A stretch of 64,000 nt of DNA from an uncultured Elusimicrobiales bacterium (lineage in GTDB: Bacteria; Elusimicrobiota; Elusimicrobia; Elusimicrobiales; Elusimicrobiaceae). The position numbers and the translations under genes are program-made. Positions 50,801-59,281 of the stretch are shown here, piece after piece. The DNA is taken from positions 310,001-374,000 of the forward strand of contig CAKUKI010000001.1 in assembly GCA_934662565.1 (NCBI GenBank), in the 5' to 3' direction. The stretch's first letter is position 1. Every line of letters begins with the position of its first letter. Under the pieces are notes generated by a model. It was given only the letters and a program-made list of their open reading frames with translations. It was not told the origin of the DNA and made no database searches.

Positions 50801-53450
50801 GCGCCAACAACTCAAAAGGGCAAGTTTGGTTCTCAAGCGCGCCGCGGAACATAACCGCGCTTTGGGTAATATACTCTGCCAATGTTAAATTGACTTTAGG
50901 CTTAAAGCGTATCGGCACGGAGTTTACAAACATTCCCACCATTTGTTTGGTTTGCGGGTGGGTGCGGCCGTTCATAATCATACCTAAGGCCAAGTCCTCA
51001 CTGTCACAATACTTGGCTAAAGTGAGCGAGGTGGCCACCGTCATAAACAACGCAGTAGAAATATGCAAACGGCGGGCGGCTATTTCAATCTTGCTGATAT
51101 CAAACAGGACTTCCCTGCTTACTTGCGTAGCGTGCGGCAAAACTTCCGGCCGCAAGGTGCGGATAGGCATTTCGTTTTCCGGCACGCCGTCTTTGAACAA
51201 ATCTAAAAAGAATTGTTTTTTGGCGGTGGGGTCTTCGTAACGGTCCTGCCAGACGGCATAATCCAAAAAATCCTGTTTTTCTAAATGGAATTTTTTAGCG
51301 CGCTTGTTTTTATACAATTTCCATAATTCTTCAATAATGCTGATTAAGCTGGTGCCGTCCGCAATAATATGATGAATGTTAAAATGGAAAATATGTTCCT
51401 TGGGCCCCGTCTTAAACAAGAAGAACCGAAACAGCGGCGCTTGGGTTAAATCATACGGGGTATTGAGGCGTTCAATTTTAGCCAGTGCGTCTTGTGCCGT
51501 GCAAGAAAATTGGGTTAATTTTACAGGCACTTCTTTAGCCAAACGGTGCACAAACTTGCCGTTTACCACAGGATAGTAAGAGCGGAATAAACGGTAGCGG
51601 GAAACCCAAATTTTAAGTGCTTCCTGAAAGCGCGCCGCATTTAGGCGGCCTTCTATCTTAAACGTAAATTTGGCGTTGTAGGCATTGGAATCCGGCGCTA
51701 CTTGCTGTTCGGCCACCATTTGACGTTCCGTATATGTCAGCGGCCACGCCTCGCGGGGAGACGCACACGCAAAGGAACGGATGCGGCGGCCCGTTTTGGC
51801 ATCTATAAAGGTTAAAGAGCCGTCCGGATTTACTTGGGCTTGGTCGGTTGTATTATATAAAAATGGGAACAAAACCCTGCCGGCACAAGCGGTTGTATAA
51901 AAAGGGTTCGTCACAAAATTTTCCGAGCGCAAACAAGGCATATCGTAGGCTTTTTTTGCCATATAGGCACCGGCCACATAAATAGAGCCTGTTTCCCCCG
52001 CTTGGCAGGGGGTTAAGTCCGGATGTAAAACATACAAAGTGGAATTTTTATAATTTTTATAGGCCATATCATAGCCGTATAAAAAGCGGTGAATAGCCGC
52101 TAACGGATAGGAGTGCGTTTTGAGGGCCAGCGCAAATTGCTGCTCACGCGCGGATAATTCTTCCCCTTTACAACGGTATAACAACCCCGCGCATTGGCGC
52201 TCCAAATAACGGCAAAGGGCATAATCGCGCAATACATCCCCTTCGCGCGCGGACATCAAAAAGCAATCCCCCGGCTTGGAAGGTAAATCCACGGTAGGTT
52301 TTAATTTTTTTGTAATAGCCAAATTGTTAAAATTGCACGATACAAACGAGGATAGTAATGGTAATGTTTTTAGGGCGGTAATTTCTTCCACGTCCGCTTC
52401 TTTGAACGAAAGGAAGAATTTTGCCATAAAGTGCTTTTTAGGGTGATACCCCCGCCGCGCATTACGGGCGTGGGCCTCGTCACTTAAATAGGCATCTAGT
52501 GACCAATCAATTAAACTGTACCCCAGTGCGTCGTAATAAACGGGTGGAGTGCTGCCCATAACGCGCGCGCCCGTTTCCACCAGTACCGGTCCGGCGGCGG
52601 TTAATTTTACTTCGCTATGGGAAGAACCGTACCGAATGCCCAAGGCGTCTAATACTTGAAACGTATAGCTGACGGCTTGTTGTATGCGCTCGTCTAATTT
52701 ATGAATCAGGCGGCTGGCCTCATACATAGGCACCCCGCCGGAAGTGAGCACTTTATTGTATAAAATAACATCCGTTAAAACGTGTTTGCCGTGGCGGGAA
52801 ACACAGTTGACCACCAGTTCATCCCCCTCCACATAAGGCTGCAAGAGTAGGGCCTCATTAAACGCACCAATTCCGTCATAGCGGTTCAAATAACAATGCT
52901 TAAAATAGCTCCGTATTTCCGCCTCGCTCACGCAACTTTTTACGCCGTCGGTTCCGGCACTGCGCGGCGGCTTGATAATAATGCGGGAGTGGCCGCTTGT
53001 GTTGAACCATTGTACGGCGGTTTCCACGTCCGCAGTAAGCACGCATTCTATATGCGCTAGTCCGGCGCTTTCCAGCGCTTTTTGCATAAGGTATTTATCC
53101 CTACGCGCATACAACAGGGTAGGATTATTAACGGGCAAACCTAATTTTTGCGCAATCTGCTCGGCGGCAATTACGCCCGATTCCGTCCCCGGAATGACAG
53201 CCGCAAAATTGTATTTTTTAAGGAGTTGGACCGCCTCATCAAGCGTTTGGGGCATTACAAAACATTTTTCATATTTACCGGCTATTTGTCCGGCGATATA
53301 CTTCTCCATAAAATCCGCCGGCAGAGAAGAAGTCTTTTCCAACCCCGAAGTAATATGAAACGGAACCAACCCCCGCGCGCGAGCGGCCGCGGCGTATTGG
53401 TTCCCTGTAGCAAAACCGTCTACAATTAAAATGTTTTTACCGGACGTCAT
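47895..53450 (-). CDS. Hybrid ATP-grasp / nonribosomal peptide synthetase (ATP-grasp - A remnant - C - A - PCP - TE)
   Basis: 1851 aa from the ATG at 53450. Residues 1-420 are an ATP-grasp ligase domain (IIIKPPRSAGTDGVK, LLQPYVEGDELVVNC, VLVETGARVMG). Residues about 470-565 align with the A6-A8 part of an adenylation domain (HPDLTPCQAGETGSIYVAGA, ENFVTNPF), but TGD and the catalytic lysine are gone. A condensation domain follows with intact HHIIADG near 693-699. A complete adenylation domain covers 1010-1500 (YTSGTTGNPKG, YNAYGPTE, YKTGDVARF, NGKVNRAAL). The carrier has the phosphopantetheine serine in GGTSL near 1549. The thioesterase has GWSFG near 1678. A phosphopantetheinyl transferase must come from elsewhere. 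The product is unknown. Confidence 0.92.
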   Translation of the reverse strand: MTSGKNILIVDGFATGNQYAAAARARGLVPFHITSGLEKTSSLPADFMEKYIAGQIAGKYEKCFVMPQTLDEAVQLLKKYNFAAVIPGTESGVIAAEQIAQKLGLPVNNPTLLYARRDKYLMQKALESAGLAHIECVLTADVETAVQWFNTSGHSRIIIKPPRSAGTDGVKSCVSEAEIRSYFKHCYLNRYDGIGAFNEALLLQPYVEGDELVVNCVSRHGKHVLTDVILYNKVLTSGGVPMYEASRLIHKLDERIQQAVSYTFQVLDALGIRYGSSHSEVKLTAAGPVLVETGARVMGSTPPVYYDALGYSLIDWSLDAYLSDEAHARNARRGYHPKKHFMAKFFLSFKEADVEEITALKTLPLLSSFVSCNFNNLAITKKLKPTVDLPSKPGDCFLMSAREGDVLRDYALCRYLERQCAGLLYRCKGEELSAREQQFALALKTHSYPLAAIHRFLYGYDMAYKNYKNSTLYVLHPDLTPCQAGETGSIYVAGAYMAKKAYDMPCLRSENFVTNPFYTTACAGRVLFPFLYNTTDQAQVNPDGSLTFIDAKTGRRIRSFACASPREAWPLTYTERQMVAEQQVAPDSNAYNAKFTFKIEGRLNAARFQEALKIWVSRYRLFRSYYPVVNGKFVHRLAKEVPVKLTQFSCTAQDALAKIERLNTPYDLTQAPLFRFFLFKTGPKEHIFHFNIHHIIADGTSLISIIEELWKLYKNKRAKKFHLEKQDFLDYAVWQDRYEDPTAKKQFFLDLFKDGVPENEMPIRTLRPEVLPHATQVSREVLFDISKIEIAARRLHISTALFMTVATSLTLAKYCDSEDLALGMIMNGRTHPQTKQMVGMFVNSVPIRFKPKVNLTLAEYITQSAVMFRGALENQTCPFELLAPLLAPKRNLSRKPVFDVIVNYRGEIRPYETAGLKISSIQMWQATQIDLQFEMVRSVSSMSVSISYSDQLYKQAIINGILDLFEKVIEEMTAPAPEQKPLADIMDLPAKQKAVLLKNFVGKRVAWPLQETFLDVFARRCQEQRQQGKNDYAVVYHQNRISYLQLDAWSSQIAALLQKQGVERGKYVSVLIKRSELMPVCALGVVKAGAAYVPLDEAHPSARLEYILQDTQTAVLIADEALLPLVPNYRGKVITTREIRQLADKPTLQTALAAPKPEDIFVVLYTSGTTGNPKGVLLTHKNIQVLCLETQQYFAVTAQDHTASCAGFGFDACLGDWYPTLAAGACLYIVDEDTRSDLHALNDYFEKEHITRLIMTTQLGRQFATGIKNHSLRQLIVGGETLTPLTPPANYVLYNAYGPTECTVYASFFKVDKLYPRIPLGKPIYNADIYMVDKSGRLCPSGTYGELCIAGPQVAKGYLNLPQLTAERFVQNPFCQEEGYERMYKTGDVARFTSVGNIDFLGRRDHQVKVRGFRIELSEIETRLRKHPLLKDCTVVVQEDKNGGKHVAAYVVSGEKLDTQGLKRFIEDALPPYMVPEFIVQIASIPLNPNGKVNRAALPNVSQAYVAKRAYVAPESRVEKELALIWGDILDIKPETISRDDNFFDIGGTSLRATELSFRVREAFKESMPPATIFKYPALKAQAAYLEKQNRFSMVYAFNESGTKTPMFFVHTANTGAEAYVPLVKKLPQDQPFYAVEPHNIFSSEPPIRGIKNLAKRYVQYISQVNATGPYILGGWSFGAVVAYEMAVLLRAQGKKVEQVFLLDPIINHSESEKALTRQLLDTSFFQGYLNNDPLFLRFKKLGFMDKLIENNKNVLEDMFDYTPSPYAGPVTIFKAMRLEVPPKDVDKKLAQQMRKFQIFHRDEPKNGFDKYVKEITLCPIHSIHNYMLRGNALVRIAEEIFSPRREPKKK

Positions 53451-53910
53451 TTTTGGTGACTTCCCACAAATTATACTTGGATTCTTTCCACCCAATCCGG
53501 CGGTACAAGGGCACTACGGCTGTATTTGTTTTAGCCACATAAAACCGCACACCGATAATATCCGGACTTTTTTGGTAAAAATCCATCAAGTGTTGGTTCA
53601 GTAATTTGAAAACGCCCTGTTTGCGGTATTCCGGCAGTACATATAAATCGGTAAGCCACATATAATTTTTATCCTGCCAGGTACTCCACTCAAACACATA
53701 CATCATTTGGCCTACCACTTTTTCGCCGTCGCACGCCAACCAATAAATGCCTTTGCGTTCATCTTCTAAAATATGTTTCATACTGCTGCGCAGTACCGCT
53801 AAATCCAAGGGGTGGCCTTCCGACTCTAACGCAATGCGGTTATTAAAATCCACCAATATATCTAAATCTTTTTCTTCGGCTCTGCGAAGTGTAAATTTTT
53901 TTTGAAACAT
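53437..53910 (-). CDS. GNAT-family N-acetyltransferase
   Basis: 157 aa from the ATG at 53910 (AGGAG 11 nt upstream; a GTG at 53922 sits too close to that site). GNAT motif A is LTDLYVLPEYRKQGVFKLLNQ, with the acetyl-CoA pyrophosphate loop R-K-Q-G-V; motif B is PLYRRIGWKESKY. It overlaps the peptide synthetase by 14 bp, so it probably acylates a building block or the product. The -10 TACAAT lies at 53943-53938, making this the first gene of the three-gene cluster. Confidence 0.88.
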   Translation of the reverse strand: MFQKKFTLRRAEEKDLDILVDFNNRIALESEGHPLDLAVLRSSMKHILEDERKGIYWLACDGEKVVGQMMYVFEWSTWQDKNYMWLTDLYVLPEYRKQGVFKLLNQHLMDFYQKSPDIIGVRFYVAKTNTAVVPLYRRIGWKESKYNLWEVTKNDVR

Positions 53911-53937
53911 AAAACCAGACACTCCTTTCTTTTTTAT

Positions 53938-53943
53938 ATTGTA
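53938..53943 (-). promoter_or_regulatory. -10 box of the GNAT-synthetase-MFS operon
   Basis: Minus-strand TACAAT preceded by GC, about 27 nt before the GNAT start. The glycan operon terminator ends just upstream. Confidence 0.55.
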
Positions 53944-53994
53944 GCTTTTAGACGAGGGAAACTCAAAACTATTTTTAATTTTTTCAAAACAACT

Positions 53995-54025
53995 AAAAAC
54001 GCGCGTGTTAAAAACCCGCCGCGCG
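53995..54025 (-). terminator. Terminator of the glycan operon
   Basis: CGCGCG (54000-54005) pairs with CGCGCG (54020-54025), then a T-run on the minus strand (53999-53995). It separates the glycan and peptide operons. Confidence 0.75.
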
Positions 54026-54068
54026 GTTTTAAGCTTTTTATATCTATTCCAACTGCGGCCGCCGGCAG

Positions 54069-55130
54069 TTAGCGGAGCGCGTGCAGACCTTTTTTAACGG
54101 TTTCTTTGGCCACATCCAACAAATAGCGCTCTTTTAATTGCTGACGCGTTTTGCCAAAGGAACATTTATAACCCAGTTTTGATAAAAACAAATTGCGGGC
54201 GGGGTACGCCGCCAGATAAGTTTGTATCTCCCGCACGAGGGACTCCCATTGGGCTTTGTTTTGCTCTTTTAATTTGCCAATTAAGGAATAATCCCCTTTT
54301 TTGATACAAAAATTGAACAATTCAAACAGCAGTTTTATCTCTACAAAAGTAAAATCTTTGTTAAATTGGGCCTTAGCCTTTTGGCAAAAAAGGATTCTGG
54401 GCCAAAAATAGGTTAGAAAAAATTGGTCCGATTGGTTTTCGTTATACCAAATGCCGCCTGCGTGTTTGCGGTACACCCCCATAACCTGCGGGATAAACCC
54501 CACCTTTCCCACTTGCGCATGCAGCAAATGCACATACCAATCCCCCGGAGCAATCCCCATAGGCCACAAGGCAGCGTTTGCCCCATGCAAGCGCCAGCGG
54601 TACATGACAGACAAGGTTGGAATTACATTCTTTTTCCAAATAACCGCATCCAAATTAGCGAGGTCTTCTTTTTCCGGTCCCCAAAGGGTGGGTTTATATT
54701 GGTTATTTTCCCACACGCACTGCGCCGGATGAAAAACCAAAGAATAGTCCGCATGGGCATCTAAAAAATCAACTTGTTTTTGCAATTTATAAGCATCGGT
54801 CCAGTAGTCGTCCCCGTCCAAAAAAGCCACATATTGCCCTTTAATGCGCGGCCAATTATACACTTGGTCCACAAATACCCCTTTGGACATTAAATTTTCG
54901 CGCTGGAGCACCGGCTTAATAATATGGGGATACTTTTTTTGATACTCTAAAATTATTTTGGCGGTATTATCGGTTGAGGCGTCGTCGTGGATTAGCAGCT
55001 CAAAATTGAAATTGGTTTTTTGGGCAAGCACGCTTTGCAGCGTTTGCCGAATATATTTTCCGTGATTATAAGTAATCGTACAGATAGAAACTTTTATATC
55101 CGTTTTATCGGTGTAAATTTCTGGCGCCAT
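54069..55130 (-). CDS. GT2 family glycosyltransferase
   Basis: 353 aa from the ATG at 55130, with a GGGAG site (an ATG five codons earlier has none). GT-A domain: VSICTITYNHGKYIRQTLQS, IHDDASTDNTAKII and the DxD motif in VAFLDGDDYWTDAYKLQ. The C-terminal 120 residues are helical and have no membrane segment. It transfers a nucleotide-activated sugar at the cytoplasmic face during surface-glycan assembly. Last gene of the operon; it overlaps the phosphoesterase by 26 bp. Confidence 0.9.
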   Translation of the reverse strand: MAPEIYTDKTDIKVSICTITYNHGKYIRQTLQSVLAQKTNFNFELLIHDDASTDNTAKIILEYQKKYPHIIKPVLQRENLMSKGVFVDQVYNWPRIKGQYVAFLDGDDYWTDAYKLQKQVDFLDAHADYSLVFHPAQCVWENNQYKPTLWGPEKEDLANLDAVIWKKNVIPTLSVMYRWRLHGANAALWPMGIAPGDWYVHLLHAQVGKVGFIPQVMGVYRKHAGGIWYNENQSDQFFLTYFWPRILFCQKAKAQFNKDFTFVEIKLLFELFNFCIKKGDYSLIGKLKEQNKAQWESLVREIQTYLAAYPARNLFLSKLGYKCSFGKTRQQLKERYLLDVAKETVKKGLHALR

Positions 55131-55776
55131 CACGCAAACTCCCATAATAATAAGGGTTAAATCCGGCCTGTTCCATCAAAAACCCTACTTGTTCAATGTT
55201 GTATTTTACGCGGAACAGTTCAAATTCCTGCCCGTCAAAAGTGGCAAAAGCCGCGCGGTTGTCGCCATCTCTGGGTTGGCCGACGGAACCGGGGTTGCAA
55301 TAGGTTTTTGAACCATATTTTTGGATTTGCTGTATATGCGTATGGCCCGTAGCAAAAAAACAGCCGGACAGGTTGGCAAAATATGCTTCTTGCGGGTCTA
55401 AATACTCGTCTATCGGGTTATTAAAACCGCCATGGACCATACGCAGGTTTTCCACATGCAAAATAACCGGCAGTGAGGCCACCCACCCCAAATTTTCTGG
55501 GGTAATTACTTTACGCTGGTAAGCCAAACAATCGTTTACGCTTCTGGAGCGTGGGCAGCCGGTGCCGGAAGCCATATACCAATCGTGGTTGCCCATTACA
55601 CAGGGGACGGCTCTTTTTCTCAATTCGTCACAACATTCGTTCACTTGGGAATAATACCCCACCACATCCCCCAAGCAATAGATTTTATCTATGCCCAGCG
55701 CATCTATTTTTGCCAGTACCGCTTTTAAGGCCTCATAATTGCCGTGGATATCAGATATCAGCGCTATCTTTTTCAT
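55105..55776 (-). CDS. Calcineurin-like metallophosphoesterase (YfcE/MJ0936 type)
   Basis: 223 aa from the ATG at 55776, where the domain begins directly (MKKIALISDIHGNYEALKAV). Metal ligands: SDIHGN, CLGDVVGY, MGNHDWYM, VHGGF and GHTHIQQI with PGSVGQPRDG. Members hydrolyse small phosphodiesters or phosphomonoesters. In this operon it might process a sugar-phosphate or lipid-linked intermediate. It overlaps the ATP-grasp gene by 26 bp and the glycosyltransferase by 26 bp. Confidence 0.9.
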   Translation of the reverse strand: MKKIALISDIHGNYEALKAVLAKIDALGIDKIYCLGDVVGYYSQVNECCDELRKRAVPCVMGNHDWYMASGTGCPRSRSVNDCLAYQRKVITPENLGWVASLPVILHVENLRMVHGGFNNPIDEYLDPQEAYFANLSGCFFATGHTHIQQIQKYGSKTYCNPGSVGQPRDGDNRAAFATFDGQEFELFRVKYNIEQVGFLMEQAGFNPYYYGSLRDGARNLHR

Positions 55777-56719
55777 AAAAAATGTAATCCTCGGTATAGC
55801 GTATGGCGCGGGCCGCTTTGATGGGCGGCTGGGTGAGAGCTTTTTTAGATAAAAAATAATCCACGGCCATTTTACATTCGTTATACCCAAAAGCCGTTTT
55901 TAAGGAAGTGGAAGACGAAATCCGCGGATTAATTTCCAGCAGTTTCCAGCTGTTTTTATGGCGCCTGAATTGGAAGTTAGTGGGGCCAATGGGCTGAAAA
56001 ATTTGCCCTAACTGCTCCAAAATTCCTTTCAGTTCCGGCATAGCCACGCTTTGGGCCATTTCCGTAAACCCCTGTTTGGAAAGGGTACGCTTCATAACAA
56101 TAAAGGCCATTAAGCGGTGGGCGTTATCAAAAAATCCGCTGGCGGTGTATTCTTCGTCGCTGGTGCCGACAAATTCCTGCATCATGAGCGTGGGGCCGAT
56201 TTCACTTTTATATTTCTCAAAAACTTCACGGCTTTCCACTTTTACAATCCCTTTAGAAGCAAAGCCGCAGCGGGGCTTTAATAAAAAAGGCAGACTAAAG
56301 CGGTCAAACTGGGCATTTAAGGAACTTTCTATGGCGTAGGGGAAATTATTTTCCTTTAATTTTTGGTAAAATTCCCATTTATCCAAACAGAGTTCAATAA
56401 GCTGTGGGTTATTAAGCATTACAAAAGTGCCGGTGTCCGCCAGTACTTTTCTATGTTTGTTCCAGCAAGACATATCCGCTTCAATGGCGGGAATAATCAT
56501 ATCAATTTTATATTGTTTGATAGTTTCCACCAGCCAAGGGATATAGCTTGCATCCGTTGTCATAGGCGGCTGCAAAACTACATCCGCAAAACAATTTGCC
56601 GGAGAGGTTTTATAAATGGTGGTGCCGATAAGTTTGCATCCGCAATTTTTAAGCGAACGCAACACCCCATACCCCACAATGCCGGAAGCGCCGGAAACTA
56701 ATATATTATAAGGGTTCAC
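55751..56719 (-). CDS. ATP-grasp protein (carbamoyl-phosphate-synthase-like)
   Basis: 322 aa. Rossmann-like pre-ATP-grasp domain ILVSGASGIVGYGVLRSLKN, then an ATP-grasp domain with FLLKPRCGFASKGIVKVESR, LMMQEFVGTSDEEYTASGFF and the metal-binding LLEINPRISSS. Such proteins ligate a carboxylate to an amine, and relatives in glycan clusters attach amino acids to sugars. It overlaps the SDR fusion gene by 4 bp. It may share substrate type with the ATP-grasp domain of the synthetase at 48-53 kb. Confidence 0.88.
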   Translation of the reverse strand: MNPYNILVSGASGIVGYGVLRSLKNCGCKLIGTTIYKTSPANCFADVVLQPPMTTDASYIPWLVETIKQYKIDMIIPAIEADMSCWNKHRKVLADTGTFVMLNNPQLIELCLDKWEFYQKLKENNFPYAIESSLNAQFDRFSLPFLLKPRCGFASKGIVKVESREVFEKYKSEIGPTLMMQEFVGTSDEEYTASGFFDNAHRLMAFIVMKRTLSKQGFTEMAQSVAMPELKGILEQLGQIFQPIGPTNFQFRRHKNSWKLLEINPRISSSTSLKTAFGYNECKMAVDYFLSKKALTQPPIKAARAIRYTEDYIFYEKDSADI

Positions 56720-58305
56720 TTATCTCTCCTGTATTTTTTAGATAATTTACGGTTGGCAATAATATCCTTTTGGAGGATATTTATTTTATCTTGCACAAAA
56801 TCATCCGCTTCGTTTCCAACCAGTAATCTAAAGGGAACCTCTGCCCCGTTTTCTTCCAGCACATTTATAACATATTTTATGGCCTCTGTTGCACTTTGGG
56901 GATTATAATATACACTATTCTTAAAATTTACCAACAGCGCATTAGTAATGTGGTTATATCCGTCCGGCGCCTGCCCAGCAACCGCACTGTTTTTATAAAA
57001 ATGGCTCTGGGTTTCCCCTAGCTCCAGTAGCAGTATTTTTATATTAAAATCTGCCAATTCAGCCTTTAACGCTTCGGAAAGTCTTTCCAACGCGGCTTTA
57101 GAGGCCGCATAAATGCCCGCGGTAGGCATACCGTAATAGGCGGCAATAGACGAGGTGTTAATTATCAAACCGCGGTTTTGGCGGCGCATATACGGCAAGA
57201 TTTCCTGCATGGTATTCAAAGCGCCCCATACATTAACATTAAACACCTTGCCGGCTTGCGTAAAATCCAGCGTTTCCACCGGTGCAAAACAACCGCAGCC
57301 CGCATTATTCACTAATACATCTATTTTGCCAAAATGTTTAACGGCCCGTTGTACGGCTTCTTTAACCGCGGAGTCATCGGTGACGTCCAACGCTACGCAC
57401 AGGGCATTTTTAGGGTATGCGTCCTGAAAGTGTTTTACGGTGCTTGCGTTGCGGGCGGTGGCAACAACTTTATAACCTTTTTCTAAAAGCAGTTCGCACC
57501 AGCTTTTGCCAATACCCGTAGAACAACCAGTTATAAAAAACACGGAGTCTTTATCTAAAAATTTTTCTTTTTTTTCAAAAAATTCTTTAATTTTTTTGAA
57601 GAAGGATTTTTTATCGCAATCGGCCGGCTCGGTCAGTTTGACGCTATCTAAAATTTCGCCCCATTCATAATTCATACCAAAAAAATCGTAATTATTTTTT
57701 AATCTTTTAATGTTTACAATTTTGATGTGTTTTTCTTTAATTACTTCATCTTGGGGGGCATTAAAATTCAAAACGGCAATATCAAATGTTTTATGTTTCC
57801 ATTTTTTATTCAAAACCCCTAAAAGCGGTTTAATATCGGCCACTTTCAGCCGGCTAACGGCGTCCGACACGAATAAAATTCTTTTTGAATTTTCAATTTT
57901 TTCATAAAGACGTTTTAATCTTCTGGTGTATTTTTCATAAAAGGCTTGGTACATTTCATCATCTTCTACAGGTTTTTTGAAGTCATGAATGTACCTAAAA
58001 CCGGTATATGCATCTTTATATTGGTACAAGTCAGAAATACCCCGCTCGTTTTTGGCCAACGGAACGATATTTTCCCGTTGCAGCCAGTGGGCAAAATCCG
58101 TTGCGAACAATTTGCCAAGGATATGGAACTGAAATTGCGCATCTTCGCAAAATACATAATCAAACGGATACGCCTGTGTTTGGAGTTCCCGTTTCCTTAT
58201 TTGCAGGCAAGAGGCGCAACTGCCGCCCAAAGATACAACCGCGTCGTACTCTTCGGAAGCGTTATTCATTAATTTTTTTCTTACTTGTTCAATTTCAGAA
58301 AGCAT
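56716..58305 (-). CDS. DUF1796 (papain-like) - SDR oxidoreductase fusion
   Basis: 529 aa. Residues 20-220 match DUF1796: VVSLGGSCASCLQIRKRELQ, TQAYPFDYVFCED and VSDAVSRLKVADIKPL. DUF1796 is predicted to be a cysteine-protease-like fold; the cysteine after LGGS is conserved here. A short Lys-rich linker (KEFFEKKEKFLDKDS) joins a classical SDR domain from about 255 with TGCSTGIGKSW, NNAGCG, serine in INTSSIAA and YAASKAALE. I do not know another example of this fusion. AAGGGAT precedes the ATG. Confidence 0.85.
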   Translation of the reverse strand: MLSEIEQVRKKLMNNASEEYDAVVSLGGSCASCLQIRKRELQTQAYPFDYVFCEDAQFQFHILGKLFATDFAHWLQRENIVPLAKNERGISDLYQYKDAYTGFRYIHDFKKPVEDDEMYQAFYEKYTRRLKRLYEKIENSKRILFVSDAVSRLKVADIKPLLGVLNKKWKHKTFDIAVLNFNAPQDEVIKEKHIKIVNIKRLKNNYDFFGMNYEWGEILDSVKLTEPADCDKKSFFKKIKEFFEKKEKFLDKDSVFFITGCSTGIGKSWCELLLEKGYKVVATARNASTVKHFQDAYPKNALCVALDVTDDSAVKEAVQRAVKHFGKIDVLVNNAGCGCFAPVETLDFTQAGKVFNVNVWGALNTMQEILPYMRRQNRGLIINTSSIAAYYGMPTAGIYAASKAALERLSEALKAELADFNIKILLLELGETQSHFYKNSAVAGQAPDGYNHITNALLVNFKNSVYYNPQSATEAIKYVINVLEENGAEVPFRLLVGNEADDFVQDKINILQKDIIANRKLSKKYRRDK

Positions 58306-58306
58306 A

Positions 58307-59281
58307 TTATCCCTTTTTTACATTTGTTCTGGCATCCGCTTTCTTTTTTATCTTTTTAAGCGGATAAACATAATTGATATCTAAACATTCTAAACCGTAT
58401 TTATGCACAAAAAAGCGCCAAAACCATATATACCACGCTATTTTGTTGCCGCAAGGCAATTTGTGCAGGCCATCATGCAACCGTTTCAACCAGTTATATC
58501 TGCGGCTGGGTACATGGTTGGCGGCATCATACTTTTTTTGCATTTCCATACAAAAATCATCTTTTTGGAATTGGAATAATTTGGCCAGTTTGAACGCAAA
58601 CATACCGTTTAAGTCCGATATATTAGACAAAGAGGCAAAACAGGAATTTTCGCCAATGCAATAAGCAGACATTATTTCATCATGGTAATGAATGGGGCCT
58701 TTGGACAAATGGTAGTAATACAGCAAATAATCTACCGGAGTAATTTGCAATTTATTAAACCCGATATTGCGCAAAATACGGGCACTGGTTAGCAAAAACG
58801 GCGCCTGTACCCCAAACTCCACTTTATCCGTTGGGGTCCAATTGATAATATCATGCACATAGGATTTTTCTTCCCCGTTTTGAATTTGCTTAGTATCGTG
58901 CGCCCAGCCGATATAATTGGGGTGGCTTTCCAAAAAATCCAGCGCCAGTTGGATTTTATTTTCATTACACCAATAGTCATCCCCGTCTATAATACAAAAA
59001 TACTTGGTATTAAGCCGTTGGACTTCCTGATACAAATGATTTTTTTTATACGGATAGGTAAAAGTGTTTTTGGGCTGTAAATAATATGCTATTTTTTCCG
59101 GATATTCGGCCGCGTACTTGCGGCAAATGGCAGTGGTATCATCTATGCTGGCATCATCACAGATGTGTATAACATACGGGTAAGTGGTTTTTTGCTCCAA
59201 AATGCTTTTAATGCATTTTTCAATAGAAGCCCCGTGGTTGTAGGTAAAAATAACGGCCGTTAAAATAGGGTTCTGCGGCAT
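58307..59281 (-). CDS. GT2 family glycosyltransferase
   Basis: 324 aa from the ATG at 59281 that overlaps the upstream TGA by 1 bp (TGATG). GT-A motifs: TAVIFTYNHGASIEKCIKSI, HICDDASIDDTTAIC and IIDGDDYWCNENKIQLALDF. It resembles the glycosyltransferase at 54-55 kb. A helical, aromatic and basic C-terminus (WYIWFWRFFVHKYG) may sit at the membrane surface. Sugar donor unknown. Confidence 0.9.
   Translation of the reverse strand: MPQNPILTAVIFTYNHGASIEKCIKSILEQKTTYPYVIHICDDASIDDTTAICRKYAAEYPEKIAYYLQPKNTFTYPYKKNHLYQEVQRLNTKYFCIIDGDDYWCNENKIQLALDFLESHPNYIGWAHDTKQIQNGEEKSYVHDIINWTPTDKVEFGVQAPFLLTSARILRNIGFNKLQITPVDYLLYYYHLSKGPIHYHDEIMSAYCIGENSCFASLSNISDLNGMFAFKLAKLFQFQKDDFCMEMQKKYDAANHVPSRRYNWLKRLHDGLHKLPCGNKIAWYIWFWRFFVHKYGLECLDINYVYPLKKIKKKADARTNVKKG

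Noticed and set aside
55751..56719. Carbamoyl-phosphate synthase large subunit
   Set aside because: Only one ATP-grasp unit and far too short; no glutaminase partner.
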